A stretch of 13,814 nt of DNA. Source: Eubacterium sp. CAG:786 (GTDB lineage Bacteria; Bacillota; Clostridia; Oscillospirales; Ruminococcaceae). The translations under genes and the position numbers were made by a program. This document shows positions 1-6,892 of this stretch, piece after piece. Within the stretch, counting starts at the first letter, position 1, and every line of letters starts with the position of its first letter. Where the stretch lies: NCBI GenBank assembly GCA_000432175.1, contig HF989513.1, forward strand, positions 17,702 through 31,515. Direction: 5' to 3'. The notes beneath the pieces were generated by a model, which was given only the letters and a program-made list of their open reading frames with translations, was not told where the DNA came from and searched no databases.

Positions 1-1636
1 GCTGACCCTGCGAGAGGTTCGCGCCGTCGCCGGTCAGCATGGTGTTGTAGCCGTCGGGCAGGCGCTTTACGAAGCTGTGCGCATTCGCGAGTTTCGCAGC
101 TGCGATGCATTCCTCGTCGGTGGCGTCAAGGCGGCCGTAGCGGATATTGTCCATTACCGTGCCGGTAAACAGGTGAGTGTCCTGGAGGACAAGTCCCAGT
201 GAACGGCGCAGGTCAGCCTTCTTTATCTTGTTGATGTTGATGTCGTCGTAGCGTATCTTGCCGTCCTGGATATCGTAGAAGCGGTTGATGAGGTTCGTGA
301 TGGTGGTTTTTCCGGCACCTGTGGAACCTACAAACGCGATCTTCTGACCGGGTTCTGCATGCAGCTTGATGTCGTGGAGCACCATTTTCTTTTCGTCGTA
401 GCCGAAGTCAACGCCGTCGAATACCACGCTTCCCTCAAGCTTGCGGTAGCTTACGGAACCGTCCGCGGTGTGCGGGTGCTTCCATGCCCAGACGCCGGTG
501 CGTTCCTTGCTTTCGGTGATGGTGCCGTCGTCTGCGATCTTTGCATTGACGAGTTCAACGTAGCCGTCGTCGATCTCGGGCTTTTCGTCAAGCAGGCTGA
601 ATACACGCTTTGCGCCAGCCATTGCCATAACGACTGCGTTTATCTGCTGGCTGACCTGGATGACCGGCTGCGAAAAGCTTTTGTTCAGCGTCAGGAATGC
701 CACCAGCGTGCCGATGGTGAGTCCGGTGGTCTCTGCGCCCAGGACGAGTGAGAGAACAGCGCCGACAGCAACGCAGAGAACGTAGCTGATGTTTCCGAGG
801 TTAGCGCTGACAGGCATCAGGATATTCGCGAACTTGTTTGCGTTATCAGCGGAAACACGGAGTTCGTCGTTTATTCTGCGGAATTCTTCCAGGTTCTTTT
901 CTTCGTGGTTGAAGACCTTTACGACCTTCTGACCTTCCATCATCTCTTCGATGTAGCCGTTCACTCTGCCGAGGTCCTTCTGCTGTGCGCCGAAGTACTT
1001 TGCGGATTTGCCGCCGATCTTTCCGGCTGCGAGCATCATTACAACGACCATCGCAACGGTGAGTATCGTCAGCGGGACGCTCAGCACGATCATGCTGACG
1101 AACGTGATTATCAGCGTTACGCCGGAATTCACCATCTGCGGTATACTCTGGCTGATGAGCTGACGGAGCGTATCAACATCGTTGGTGTAGATCGACATGA
1201 TATCGCCGTGCGCGTTCTGGTCAAAGTACTTTATCGGCAGGGACTCCATGTGCGTGAATATATCGTTTCTGATATAGCGCATGGTGCCCTGGGTGATGTA
1301 GATCATCAGTCTGTTATAGGTGAATGACGCCGCGATACCTACCACGTAAATGAGCGCGATACGTACCAGCGCGCCGAGCAGCGGTCCGAAATCCGCTTCA
1401 CCGCCGGCGTTTACGGCATTGAGCATCGGCGTGATGTAGTCATCGATGAGGCTCTGCATGAACAGCATTCCAACCAGAGTGGAAATTGCAGTTATCAGAA
1501 TGCATACGAGCACGAGTATAAAGCGGAACTTATAGCGCTTCATCATATAACCAAGCACGCGCTTCAGTACCTTGAAATCCATGTTCTTGCGGTTCAGCTG
1601 AGCGGGCTGACGTTTGTTTCCCACTGTTCTTGCCAT
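1..1636 (-). CDS. ABC exporter half-transporter (canonical-site subunit), 3' end cut by window
   Basis: Encodes the first 545 residues of an ABC exporter with a fused transmembrane domain and ATPase domain; the reading frame runs open off the left edge. The start ATG (1634-1636) gives MARTVGNKRQ and lies 12 bases after the stop of the upstream ABC gene, so the two are co-transcribed. Hydrophobic segments fill roughly residues 38-330. The P-loop GSTGAGKTT is at residues 437-445, followed by a Q-loop (VLQDTHLF). The window ends exactly within the signature motif, read as LSQGQ. Walker B and the H-loop are outside the window. LSQGQ instead of LSGGQ is typical of the subunit that faces the degenerate ATP site in TM287/288-like heterodimers, so the missing Walker B is predicted to have a normal glutamate. 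The cargo (drug, peptide or lipid) cannot be told from sequence. Confidence 0.93.
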   Translation of the reverse strand, partial: MARTVGNKRQPAQLNRKNMDFKVLKRVLGYMMKRYKFRFILVLVCILITAISTLVGMLFMQSLIDDYITPMLNAVNAGGEADFGPLLGALVRIALIYVVGIAASFTYNRLMIYITQGTMRYIRNDIFTHMESLPIKYFDQNAHGDIMSIYTNDVDTLRQLISQSIPQMVNSGVTLIITFVSMIVLSVPLTILTVAMVVVMMLAAGKIGGKSAKYFGAQQKDLGRVNGYIEEMMEGQKVVKVFNHEEKNLEEFRRINDELRVSADNANKFANILMPVSANLGNISYVLCVAVGAVLSLVLGAETTGLTIGTLVAFLTLNKSFSQPVIQVSQQINAVVMAMAGAKRVFSLLDEKPEIDDGYVELVNAKIADDGTITESKERTGVWAWKHPHTADGSVSYRKLEGSVVFDGVDFGYDEKKMVLHDIKLHAEPGQKIAFVGSTGAGKTTITNLINRFYDIQDGKIRYDDININKIKKADLRRSLGLVLQDTHLFTGTVMDNIRYGRLDATDEECIAAAKLANAHSFVKRLPDGYNTMLTGDGANLSQGQ

Positions 1637-1648
1637 AATTCCACCCCC

Positions 1649-3442
1649 TTAGTCGTTAGGCTTGTCGAAATCTCCTCCAGACTGGGTCTGGAGTGTGTAG
1701 ATCTCGCTGTATATCTTGTTGTTCTTCAGCAGATTTTCGTGTGTGTCGAAGCCGCAAATGCGCCCGTCGTCCATCACGATTATGCGGTCAGCTTCCTGCA
1801 CGCTGGAGATACGCTGGGCGATGATGAGCTTTGTCGTGCCGGGTATCTTTTGCGCGAACGCCTGGCGTATCCTGGCGTCGGTGGCTGTATCGACCGCGCT
1901 GGTGGAGTCGTCGAGAATGAGTATCTTCGGGCTCTTCAGAAGCGCTCTTGCGATACACAGGCGCTGCTTCTGTCCACCGGAAACGTTAGTGCCGCCCTGC
2001 TCGATCATAGTGTTGTAGCCGTCGGGCATCTTGTCGATGAATTCATCGGCGCAGGCAAGTCTGCAGGCTTCCGCGCATTCTTCCTCGGTGGCATTCTCGT
2101 TGCCCCAGCGGAGGTTGTCGAGAATAGTGCCCGAGAACAGCACGTTTTTCTGCAGCACGACGGCTACCTGGTCACGGAGCAGTTCCAGATCGTACTTGCG
2201 CACGTCTGTGCCGCCCACGCGGACTTCACCGCTGTCAACGTCGTAAAGGCGGCTGATGAGGTTCGCGAATGTGGATTTACCGCAGCCCGTGCCTCCGATG
2301 ATACCGATGGTTTCACCGGCGTGGATATGCAGGTCGATGTCTGTGAGGACTTCCTCGCCGCCGTCCATGTCGGATCTCTTTTCCTTAAGCTGGTCGGCTT
2401 TGTGCTTGTATGCGAAGCTAACATGGTCGAAATCAATGGAACCGTTGGGAATTTCAGTGATGGGATCAGCGGGGTTAGTGATGTCGGATTTTTCGTTGAG
2501 TACCTCGCAGATACGTCTTGCGCTGGCAACGGACATCGTTATCATAACGAAGATCATGGAAAGCATCATCAGGGACATCAGCGCGCTCATGACATAGCTG
2601 AACATGGAGGTCAGCTCACCGGTGGTCATAGTCCCGCCGACGATGAACTGCGCGCCGAACCATGATATCAGCAGAATGCAGGCGTAGATGACGAACATCA
2701 TGACGGGGTTGTTCCAGGATATGATCTTCTCAGCCGTGATGAACATTTTGTACAGGTTGCCGGAAGCGCCTACAAACTTCTTGTTTTCATAATCCTCGCG
2801 GACAAAGCCCTTTACAACGCGGATACCGGAGATGTTCTCCTGGACGCTGGCGTTGAGGTCGTCGTACTTTGTGAACACCTTGTCGAAAACCTTGGTGGCA
2901 TTAAGGACGATTATCGCAAGCACGCTTCCCAGAACCACCAGCGCACCGAGGAATATCAGGCTGATTTTAGGATTGATGATGATGCACATCACCATGCTGC
3001 TTATCAGCATTATAGGAGCGCGCACCGCTATGCGGATTATCATCTGGAATGCATTCTGCAGGTTGGTGACATCTGTCGTCATACGTGTGACAAGTCCGGC
3101 GGTGCTAAATTTGTCGATGTTTGAGAACGAGAATGTCTGGATATTCGCGAACATTGCGTCGCGCAGGTTGCATGCAAAGCCAGCGGAAGCGTTAGCCGCG
3201 TACTTTCCCGCAAGCACGCCGAAGGCAAGGCTCATGAATGCCATGACGAGCATAACGCCGCCATAGATGAAAACTTTCGGCAGGTCGCCGGCGCCGTCGT
3301 TGCCGTTTATGCCCTTATCGATGATGGACGCTGTGACGAATGGTATCAGCACTTCCATCACGACTTCGAGAATAGTGAAGAGGGGAGTGAGCAGCGTTGC
3401 TTTTTTGTATTGCTTTATCTGCGCTGCGAGTGTTTTTATCAT
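1649..3442 (-). CDS. ABC exporter half-transporter (degenerate-site subunit)
   Basis: A 597-residue ABC exporter half with about six transmembrane segments (residues about 18-305) and a C-terminal ATPase domain. P-loop GGTGCGKST is at residues 383-391, the Q-loop glutamine near 431, the signature VSGGQ at 487-491 and Walker B LILDDSTSAVD around 508-518. The catalytic glutamate is replaced by Asp512 and the switch histidine by Gln543 (IIAQRI). These two changes mark the non-hydrolysing subunit of a heterodimeric exporter such as TM287 or LmrC. Its normal signature would complete the active site with the partner's P-loop. ATG at 3440-3442 is preceded by AAGGAGG at good spacing, and a consensus promoter lies at 3492-3520. 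A short Lys/Asp/Glu-rich insert (about residues 346-364) sits between the A-loop region and the P-loop. First gene of the two-gene operon; substrate unknown. Confidence 0.95.
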   Translation of the reverse strand: MIKTLAAQIKQYKKATLLTPLFTILEVVMEVLIPFVTASIIDKGINGNDGAGDLPKVFIYGGVMLVMAFMSLAFGVLAGKYAANASAGFACNLRDAMFANIQTFSFSNIDKFSTAGLVTRMTTDVTNLQNAFQMIIRIAVRAPIMLISSMVMCIIINPKISLIFLGALVVLGSVLAIIVLNATKVFDKVFTKYDDLNASVQENISGIRVVKGFVREDYENKKFVGASGNLYKMFITAEKIISWNNPVMMFVIYACILLISWFGAQFIVGGTMTTGELTSMFSYVMSALMSLMMLSMIFVMITMSVASARRICEVLNEKSDITNPADPITEIPNGSIDFDHVSFAYKHKADQLKEKRSDMDGGEEVLTDIDLHIHAGETIGIIGGTGCGKSTFANLISRLYDVDSGEVRVGGTDVRKYDLELLRDQVAVVLQKNVLFSGTILDNLRWGNENATEEECAEACRLACADEFIDKMPDGYNTMIEQGGTNVSGGQKQRLCIARALLKSPKILILDDSTSAVDTATDARIRQAFAQKIPGTTKLIIAQRISSVQEADRIIVMDDGRICGFDTHENLLKNNKIYSEIYTLQTQSGGDFDKPND

Positions 3443-3491
3443 GCTTTTGTCCTCCTTGTGTATTATTTCTGCATTGATTAGTTGCCTTATT

Positions 3492-3520
3492 ATTATAGTA
3501 CATATTTTTTATAATGTAAA
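3492..3520 (-). promoter_or_regulatory. Sigma-A-type promoter of the ABC exporter operon
   Basis: On the minus strand, TTTACA (3515-3520), a 17-base spacer and a perfect TATAAT (3492-3497). Predicted start near 3485 gives a leader of about 40 bases ending in the AAGGAGG ribosome site. Confidence 0.8.
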
Positions 3521-3579
3521 TTCACTAATCTGACATAAATTCACACATCTGCGCCGTCACTTTAGGTTAAATTTACTAA
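3517..3579. repeat. Repeated TAAATTCAC-like motifs upstream of the ABC promoter (possible operator)
   Basis: TAAATTCAC occurs at 3517-3525, overlapping the -35 box, and again at 3536-3544, a step of 19 bases. A third, degenerate copy TAAATTTACTAA is at 3568-3579 and resembles TAAATTCACTAA at 3517-3528. The spacing near two helical turns and the overlap with the -35 element fit a regulator-binding site, but no regulator gene is adjacent. Confidence 0.4.
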
Positions 3580-3603
3580 GGTAATTTGTTTGCAAAACCG
3601 TAC

Positions 3604-3659
3604 CCGCATAATATCCCCGCAAATCGCACTGTTATGCGGTTTGTCGGGACTTGCGATTT
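3604..3659. repeat. Overlapping inverted repeats (interleaved A-B-A'-B') between divergent promoters
   Basis: CCGCATAA (3604-3611) is the exact complement of TTATGCGG (3632-3639), and AAATCGCA (3621-3628) is the exact complement of TGCGATTT (3652-3659), so the arms interleave. An alternative hairpin pairs 3616-3628 with 3635-3648 (13 pairs including one G-U, one bulged T, a 6-base loop). A T-rich run (3662-3670) follows on the plus strand. It lies upstream of both divergent promoters, so it is in neither known leader. Confidence 0.5.
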
Positions 3660-3684
3660 CATTTGTTTTTCACAATCAAGGGGA

Positions 3685-3713
3685 TTGAAAAACTGAAAAT
3701 TGTGTGATATAAT
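3685..3713 (+). promoter_or_regulatory. Promoter of the membrane-protein gene at 3767
   Basis: TTGAAA (3685-3690), 17-base spacer, perfect TATAAT (3708-3713); predicted start near 3720. Two direct copies of AATTGTGT (3698-3705 and 3711-3718) straddle the -10 box at a 13-base step and could be a binding site. Confidence 0.75.
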
Positions 3714-3766
3714 TGTGTAATAGCTGAGAATACACGCAGAACAGGTTATCAGGGAGGAGGGAACAG

Positions 3767-4723
3767 ATGAAAAGGCTACGCGAAAAGCTGAATGAAATAT
3801 GCAGAAAGCTGCTTCCTCTGCTGAGAAGAATGTTCGTCCTGCCGCCCGGCGTAATTCTTGTTCTGTTCCCCGCTACGATGGTCATGTGCATCATCGCACT
3901 GAATAACCGCGGAATGTTCCCGTCGCTGGAATATCTGGTCTACCTTGTTTCGGCATATGCGCTGGCTGTGCTGATAATCGGGCTGGGGGACATTTCCCGC
4001 TATTTTGCGCGGAAAATGCACGGCAGCCGCGTCTGGCGCTGGGCAAACAGAAATCCGATAGCCAGCCTTTTCATCAGCGATTTCCGGTTCCGCGGGGAGC
4101 TTTCGCTGTATCAGGGACTGCTGATGAGCACGCTTTTCGCGGTTTTCAAGGGGGCGGCTGCGATATTCTATAAGTCGCCATGGTTTGCTGCAGTCGCGGG
4201 GTACTACGTTATTTTTGGTGCGTCAAGGCTGCTTCTGGTGCGCAGCTACCGCAAGTCCCAGCGCACTGACGGAGAGGAGCGGCGCCGTCGCGAGCTGAAG
4301 GGCTACCAGCAGTGCGCGTGCCTGATGTTTCTGCTGAATATCGGTATGGCGGTAATGGCAGCCCAGCTTATCTTTGAGGAACACACTATCGCGTATCCGG
4401 GTTCCGTTATTTACATAACCGCTGCGTATACGTTCTATATTCTCACGCTTTCGGTGGTGAATGTCGTGAAATTCCGCAGGCTGAACAGCCCGGTGCTTTC
4501 GGCTTCAAAGGCGCTGAACCTCGCGGGCGCGCTGATGTCGCTGTTCACGCTGCAGAATGCGCTTACTTCGCGGTTCGGCAGCGGCGACAGCAACTTCCGG
4601 CTGGTGATGAACAGCGTTGTGGGACTTATCGTGTGCCTTTCCGTGCTGGCTATGGCTGTGTATATGCTTGTGCATTCCACCCGTGAAATGAAAAAAACGG
4701 CGGCAGGCGCAGATATCTCTTGA
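3767..4723 (+). CDS. Multi-pass membrane protein of unknown function (318 aa)
   Basis: I do not recognise this family with confidence. The protein has a basic N terminus (MKRLREKLNEICRK) and about eight predicted transmembrane helices, near residues 26-45, 55-74, 112-134, 137-157, 181-203, 213-233, 248-267 and 280-302. A strongly basic cytoplasmic loop (about 158-178, with SYRKSQRTDGEERRRRELKG) separates helices 4 and 5. There is no ATPase motif, catalytic signature or signal peptidase site. The ATG at 3767 follows a strong purine-rich ribosome site (GGGAGGAGGG) and a consensus promoter at 3685-3713. No terminator follows: the next promoter's -35 box overlaps the stop codon, so read-through into the yjfB-like gene is likely. 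It is divergent from the ABC exporter operon, which may or may not imply shared control. Confidence 0.85.
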   Translation: MKRLREKLNEICRKLLPLLRRMFVLPPGVILVLFPATMVMCIIALNNRGMFPSLEYLVYLVSAYALAVLIIGLGDISRYFARKMHGSRVWRWANRNPIASLFISDFRFRGELSLYQGLLMSTLFAVFKGAAAIFYKSPWFAAVAGYYVIFGASRLLLVRSYRKSQRTDGEERRRRELKGYQQCACLMFLLNIGMAVMAAQLIFEEHTIAYPGSVIYITAAYTFYILTLSVVNVVKFRRLNSPVLSASKALNLAGALMSLFTLQNALTSRFGSGDSNFRLVMNSVVGLIVCLSVLAMAVYMLVHSTREMKKTAAGADIS

Positions 4724-4748
4724 CAAAAGGGAATTATTATGCTATACT
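4720..4748 (+). promoter_or_regulatory. Consensus promoter of the yjfB-like gene, -35 overlapping a stop codon
   Basis: TTGACA (4720-4725), 17-base spacer, TATACT (4743-4748). The TGA stop of the membrane-protein gene (4721-4723) lies inside the -35 hexamer. This looks like a sigma-A promoter; no sigma-28-type sequence was seen, although Bacillus yjfB is a sigma-D gene. Confidence 0.85.
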
Positions 4749-4794
4749 ATCCTTAATAGAGCATGACATGTTCATGTATAAAGGAGGTCTTTTT

Positions 4795-4980
4795 ATGGAG
4801 ATGGAAATTGCTGCATTATCTATGAATATGGCAATGGCTAATGTTCAGAACGGCATATCCGTAGGCATGATGAAAAAGACTATGGAGGCCAATCAGCAGA
4901 GCATGGAGGTTATCACTGATATGCTCAACAACATGCCTTCCCCGGACGGAAAGGGTACTGTCCTTAACGTCAAGGTCTGA
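4795..4980 (+). CDS. YjfB-family putative motility protein (61 aa)
   Basis: A 61-residue soluble protein, MEMEIAALSMNMAMANVQNG at the N terminus, rich in methionine, asparagine and glutamine. The pattern IAALSMxMxxxxVQxxIxVGMMKKxM followed by a mainly helical region and a short Pro/Gly-containing tail matches the YjfB family (annotated as putative motility protein; the Bacillus member is in the sigma-D motility regulon, function not established). The start is fixed by AAAGGAGG about seven bases before ATG 4795; longer upstream readings lack a ribosome site and would run across the promoter. It has its own promoter and is followed at once by a strong terminator, so it is mainly a monocistronic, probably highly expressed small gene. 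No other flagellar gene is in the window. Confidence 0.85.
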   Translation: MEMEIAALSMNMAMANVQNGISVGMMKKTMEANQQSMEVITDMLNNMPSPDGKGTVLNVKV

Positions 4981-4997
4981 TAAAAGGCTATTTTAGG

Positions 4998-5027
4998 AGC
5001 CGCTCTGCAACGAGCGGCTTTTGTTTT
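4998..5027 (+). terminator. Rho-independent terminator after the yjfB-like gene
   Basis: AGCCGCTC (4998-5005) pairs with GAGCGGCT (5012-5019) around a six-base loop, followed by TTTTGTTTT. Confidence 0.9.
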
Positions 5028-5040
5028 ATGAGGTGACGAT

Positions 5041-5592
5041 ATGGATCCTATCACACAGTTCGACTTTTCGATACTGCATTTCATTCACGATAACATTTCC
5101 TGCGGGTTTATGGATTTCCTGATGCCAAAGGTTACCTGGCTGACGGAAATGGGCGCAGTGTGGCTGCTGGCGGCTGCGTTGTTCCTGATATTCAGGCGTT
5201 ACCGCGCGAGCGTCGCTATCGCCGGCGGAATTCTCGCGAGCCTGCTTTTCGGAAACCTGCTGCTCAAGCACATAGTCGCGAGGGCGCGTCCCTGCTGGCT
5301 GGAGCCGACATTCCAGATGCTGATCGCGGTTCCGCATGATTATTCGTTTCCGTCGGCGCATTCTATGGTTTCGTTTGCGGCAGCGGTCGCGATATTCCAT
5401 TATAATAAGAAAGCGGGAATCCCCGCACTGGTGATCGCGGCGCTTATCGCATTCTCGCGGCTGTATCTGTTCGTGCACTTCCCGACGGACGTTCTCGTGG
5501 GAATTCTTATGGGAATTGGACTTGGCATTGCGGCGTTTGTGATCACTGACAAGGTCGCTGACAGAATAAACAGGAAAAAGATCAAGGGCTGA
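5041..5592 (+). CDS. PAP2-family membrane phosphatase
   Basis: A 183-residue integral membrane phosphatase of the PAP2 superfamily. The three family motifs are present: KxxxxxxRP as Lys76...Arg83-Pro84 (KHIVARARP), PSxH as PSAH at 104-107, and SRxxxxxHxxxD as Ser139-Arg140...His146...Asp150 (SRLYLFVHFPTD). His107 and His146 are the expected catalytic histidines, acting on the outer face of the membrane. About five or six transmembrane helices surround them. Family members dephosphorylate undecaprenyl pyrophosphate or phosphatidic acid-type lipids; an undecaprenyl pyrophosphate phosphatase or phosphatidylglycerophosphatase role is plausible but not provable here. ATG 5041 follows AGGTG. The start lies only 13 bases after the terminator of the preceding gene and no separate promoter was found, so expression probably depends on partial read-through. 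Confidence 0.93.
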   Translation: MDPITQFDFSILHFIHDNISCGFMDFLMPKVTWLTEMGAVWLLAAALFLIFRRYRASVAIAGGILASLLFGNLLLKHIVARARPCWLEPTFQMLIAVPHDYSFPSAHSMVSFAAAVAIFHYNKKAGIPALVIAALIAFSRLYLFVHFPTDVLVGILMGIGLGIAAFVITDKVADRINRKKIKG

Positions 5593-5593
5593 T

Positions 5594-5630
5594 AAAAAAC
5601 GGCATTCGTTTACGCGAGTGCCGTTTTTTT
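5594..5630 (+). terminator. Rho-independent terminator after the PAP2 gene
   Basis: Ten-pair stem with ACGGCATTCG (5599-5608) against CGAGTGCCGT (5615-5624), one G-U pair, flanked by an A run and a seven-T run (5624-5630). Confidence 0.92.
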
Positions 5631-5640
5631 GTATACCCCC

Positions 5641-5669
5641 TTGACAAAATCTTCCCACGGTGCTATAAT
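5641..5669 (+). promoter_or_regulatory. Consensus promoter of the SPFH operon
   Basis: TTGACA (5641-5646), 17-base spacer, TATAAT (5664-5669) with a TG at 5661-5662. Predicted start near 5676, immediately before a perfect palindrome. Confidence 0.92.
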
Positions 5670-5677
5670 GTTATCAA

Positions 5678-5694
5678 GATATCAAATTGATATC
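5678..5694. promoter_or_regulatory. 17-bp perfect palindrome at the SPFH transcription start (putative operator)
   Basis: GATATCAA-A-TTGATATC, arms 5678-5685 and 5687-5694. It covers about +2 to +18, where a bound repressor would block initiation. The small ribbon-helix-helix protein encoded in the same operon is a natural candidate for its ligand. Confidence 0.65.
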
Positions 5695-5721
5695 ATATTG
5701 TACTGGAAACGGGAGGTCACT

Positions 5722-6678
5722 ATGAAAGACATCGACAAGAAAATTAACTACGAGGAAAAGGAACTGAAGGCTGCAAGCGGCTGGGGCGTGCTGTTCCTGA
5801 CGATAATTCTGTATCTGGCAGCGCTGGCGGCTGTTATAATCTGCGCTATGAACACTTCGGAATATGATTTCACCGGTTATGATGCGGGGCTGATAGTTGG
5901 TATCGTGTGGCTCTGCATCGGTTGGTTTCCGTTTATCGGGCTGCGTGTTATAAAGCCTAACGAGGCGCTTGTCCTGACGCTTTTCGGCAAGTACATCGGC
6001 ACGCTCAAGCGCGAGGGCTTCTATTTCGTGAATATATTCAGCACCCCGGTGACTGTAAAGAGCCAGGCAGGCGCGAAGCCCGGGGTTCCCCACACAAAGA
6101 TATCGCTGAAAGCCATGACCCATGACAACCGCAAGCAGAAGATAAACGACCAGATGGGCAACCCCATCGAAGTCGGCATAGTAGTTATATGGCGCGTGGT
6201 GAATACCGCGAAGGCGCTGTTCAACGTTGACGATTACGAGGATTTCATGTCGATACAGGCGGATTCCACCCTGCGCGACGTGGTGCGCTGCTATCCGTAC
6301 GACTCAACGGATTCTGACGAAATGTCGCTGCGCGGTTCCTCTCAGGAGGTATGCGAAAAGCTGAAAGCGACCCTGCAGGAGCGCGTTGAGAATGCTGGAC
6401 TTGAGATAATCGAAGCACGCATAACTCACCTTGCGTACGCGCCGGAAATCGCGGCTGCGATGCTCCAGCGCCAGCAGGCTACTGCGATAATCGAAGCGCG
6501 CCAGAAGATAGTCGATGGTGCGGTGGGCATGGTGGAAATGGCGCTGAACAAACTCAGCGAGAGCAACGTCTGCGAGCTGGACGAGGAGCGCAAGGCACAG
6601 ATGGTTTCCAACCTGCTGGTAGTACTCTGCGGCAACAAGGACGCTCAGCCCATTGTGAACAGCGGTTCCATCTATTGA
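5722..6678 (+). CDS. SPFH / band-7 domain membrane protein
   Basis: A 318-residue member of the SPFH (stomatin/prohibitin/flotillin/HflK) superfamily. Two N-terminal transmembrane helices (about 21-43 and 54-75) are followed by the SPFH domain beginning at VIKPNEALVLTLFGKYIGT (about 76-95) and running to about 260. This includes the NPIEVGIVVIWRV strand, the TLRDVVRCY segment, the LQERVENAGLEIIEARITHLAYAPEIA segment and an alanine/glutamine-rich helix with LQRQQATAIIEARQKIV. Such proteins oligomerise into membrane scaffolds or microdomains. The start at ATG 5722 is chosen because GGGAGG precedes it by a normal distance and it lies downstream of the promoter and palindrome; earlier starts would precede the predicted transcription start. 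It is the first gene of an operon with a ribbon-helix-helix protein and an SdpI-like protein. The specific role is unknown. Confidence 0.93.
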   Translation: MKDIDKKINYEEKELKAASGWGVLFLTIILYLAALAAVIICAMNTSEYDFTGYDAGLIVGIVWLCIGWFPFIGLRVIKPNEALVLTLFGKYIGTLKREGFYFVNIFSTPVTVKSQAGAKPGVPHTKISLKAMTHDNRKQKINDQMGNPIEVGIVVIWRVVNTAKALFNVDDYEDFMSIQADSTLRDVVRCYPYDSTDSDEMSLRGSSQEVCEKLKATLQERVENAGLEIIEARITHLAYAPEIAAAMLQRQQATAIIEARQKIVDGAVGMVEMALNKLSESNVCELDEERKAQMVSNLLVVLCGNKDAQPIVNSGSIY

Positions 6679-6706
6679 TAAATATCGATTTCCGGGGGTA
6701 AGCTTC

Positions 6707-6892
6707 ATGGCAGAAAATGAGAAAAAAGAAAAGAAGCAGATACCTCTGCGGCTTTCGGCAACGCTGTACAACGAACTGATGAGGTGGGCAGAGGACGATT
6801 TCCGCTCGGTGAACGGGCAGATAGAATACCTGCTGACTGAATGCGTGAAATACCGCAAAAAGCACACTGCCGGAAAGGATGACGAGAAATGA
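6707..6892 (+). CDS. Small ribbon-helix-helix (Arc/CopG-like) protein, 61 aa
   Basis: A 61-residue protein with a charged, lysine-rich N terminus (MAENEKKEKK), then QIPLRLS as the likely DNA-contacting beta strand, then two helices around LYNELMRWAEDDFRSVNGQI and EYLLTECVKYRKK. This is the layout of Arc-type ribbon-helix-helix DNA-binding proteins, which dimerise and insert the strand into the major groove. The start ATG follows GGGGG and the gene ends in ATGA, overlapping the start of the SdpI-like gene by four bases, so translation is probably coupled. Small proteins of this type are often found next to SPFH genes in clostridia (recalled, not checked). Autoregulation through the palindrome at 5678-5694 is an inference. 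Confidence 0.85.
   Translation: MAENEKKEKKQIPLRLSATLYNELMRWAEDDFRSVNGQIEYLLTECVKYRKKHTAGKDDEK

Noticed and set aside
1739..2665. A 308-codon plus-strand open frame.
   Set aside because: Antisense to the well-supported ABC exporter gene, with no start signals or recognisable domain.
3443..3766. A riboswitch or T-box in the divergent intergenic region.
   Set aside because: The structured repeats lie upstream of both promoters and match no riboswitch consensus I can recall, so I list them only as repeats.
4720..4794. Longer N-terminal extension of the yjfB-like protein.
   Set aside because: It would span the promoter and lacks a ribosome site, whereas ATG 4795 follows AAAGGAGG and begins at the family's usual N terminus.
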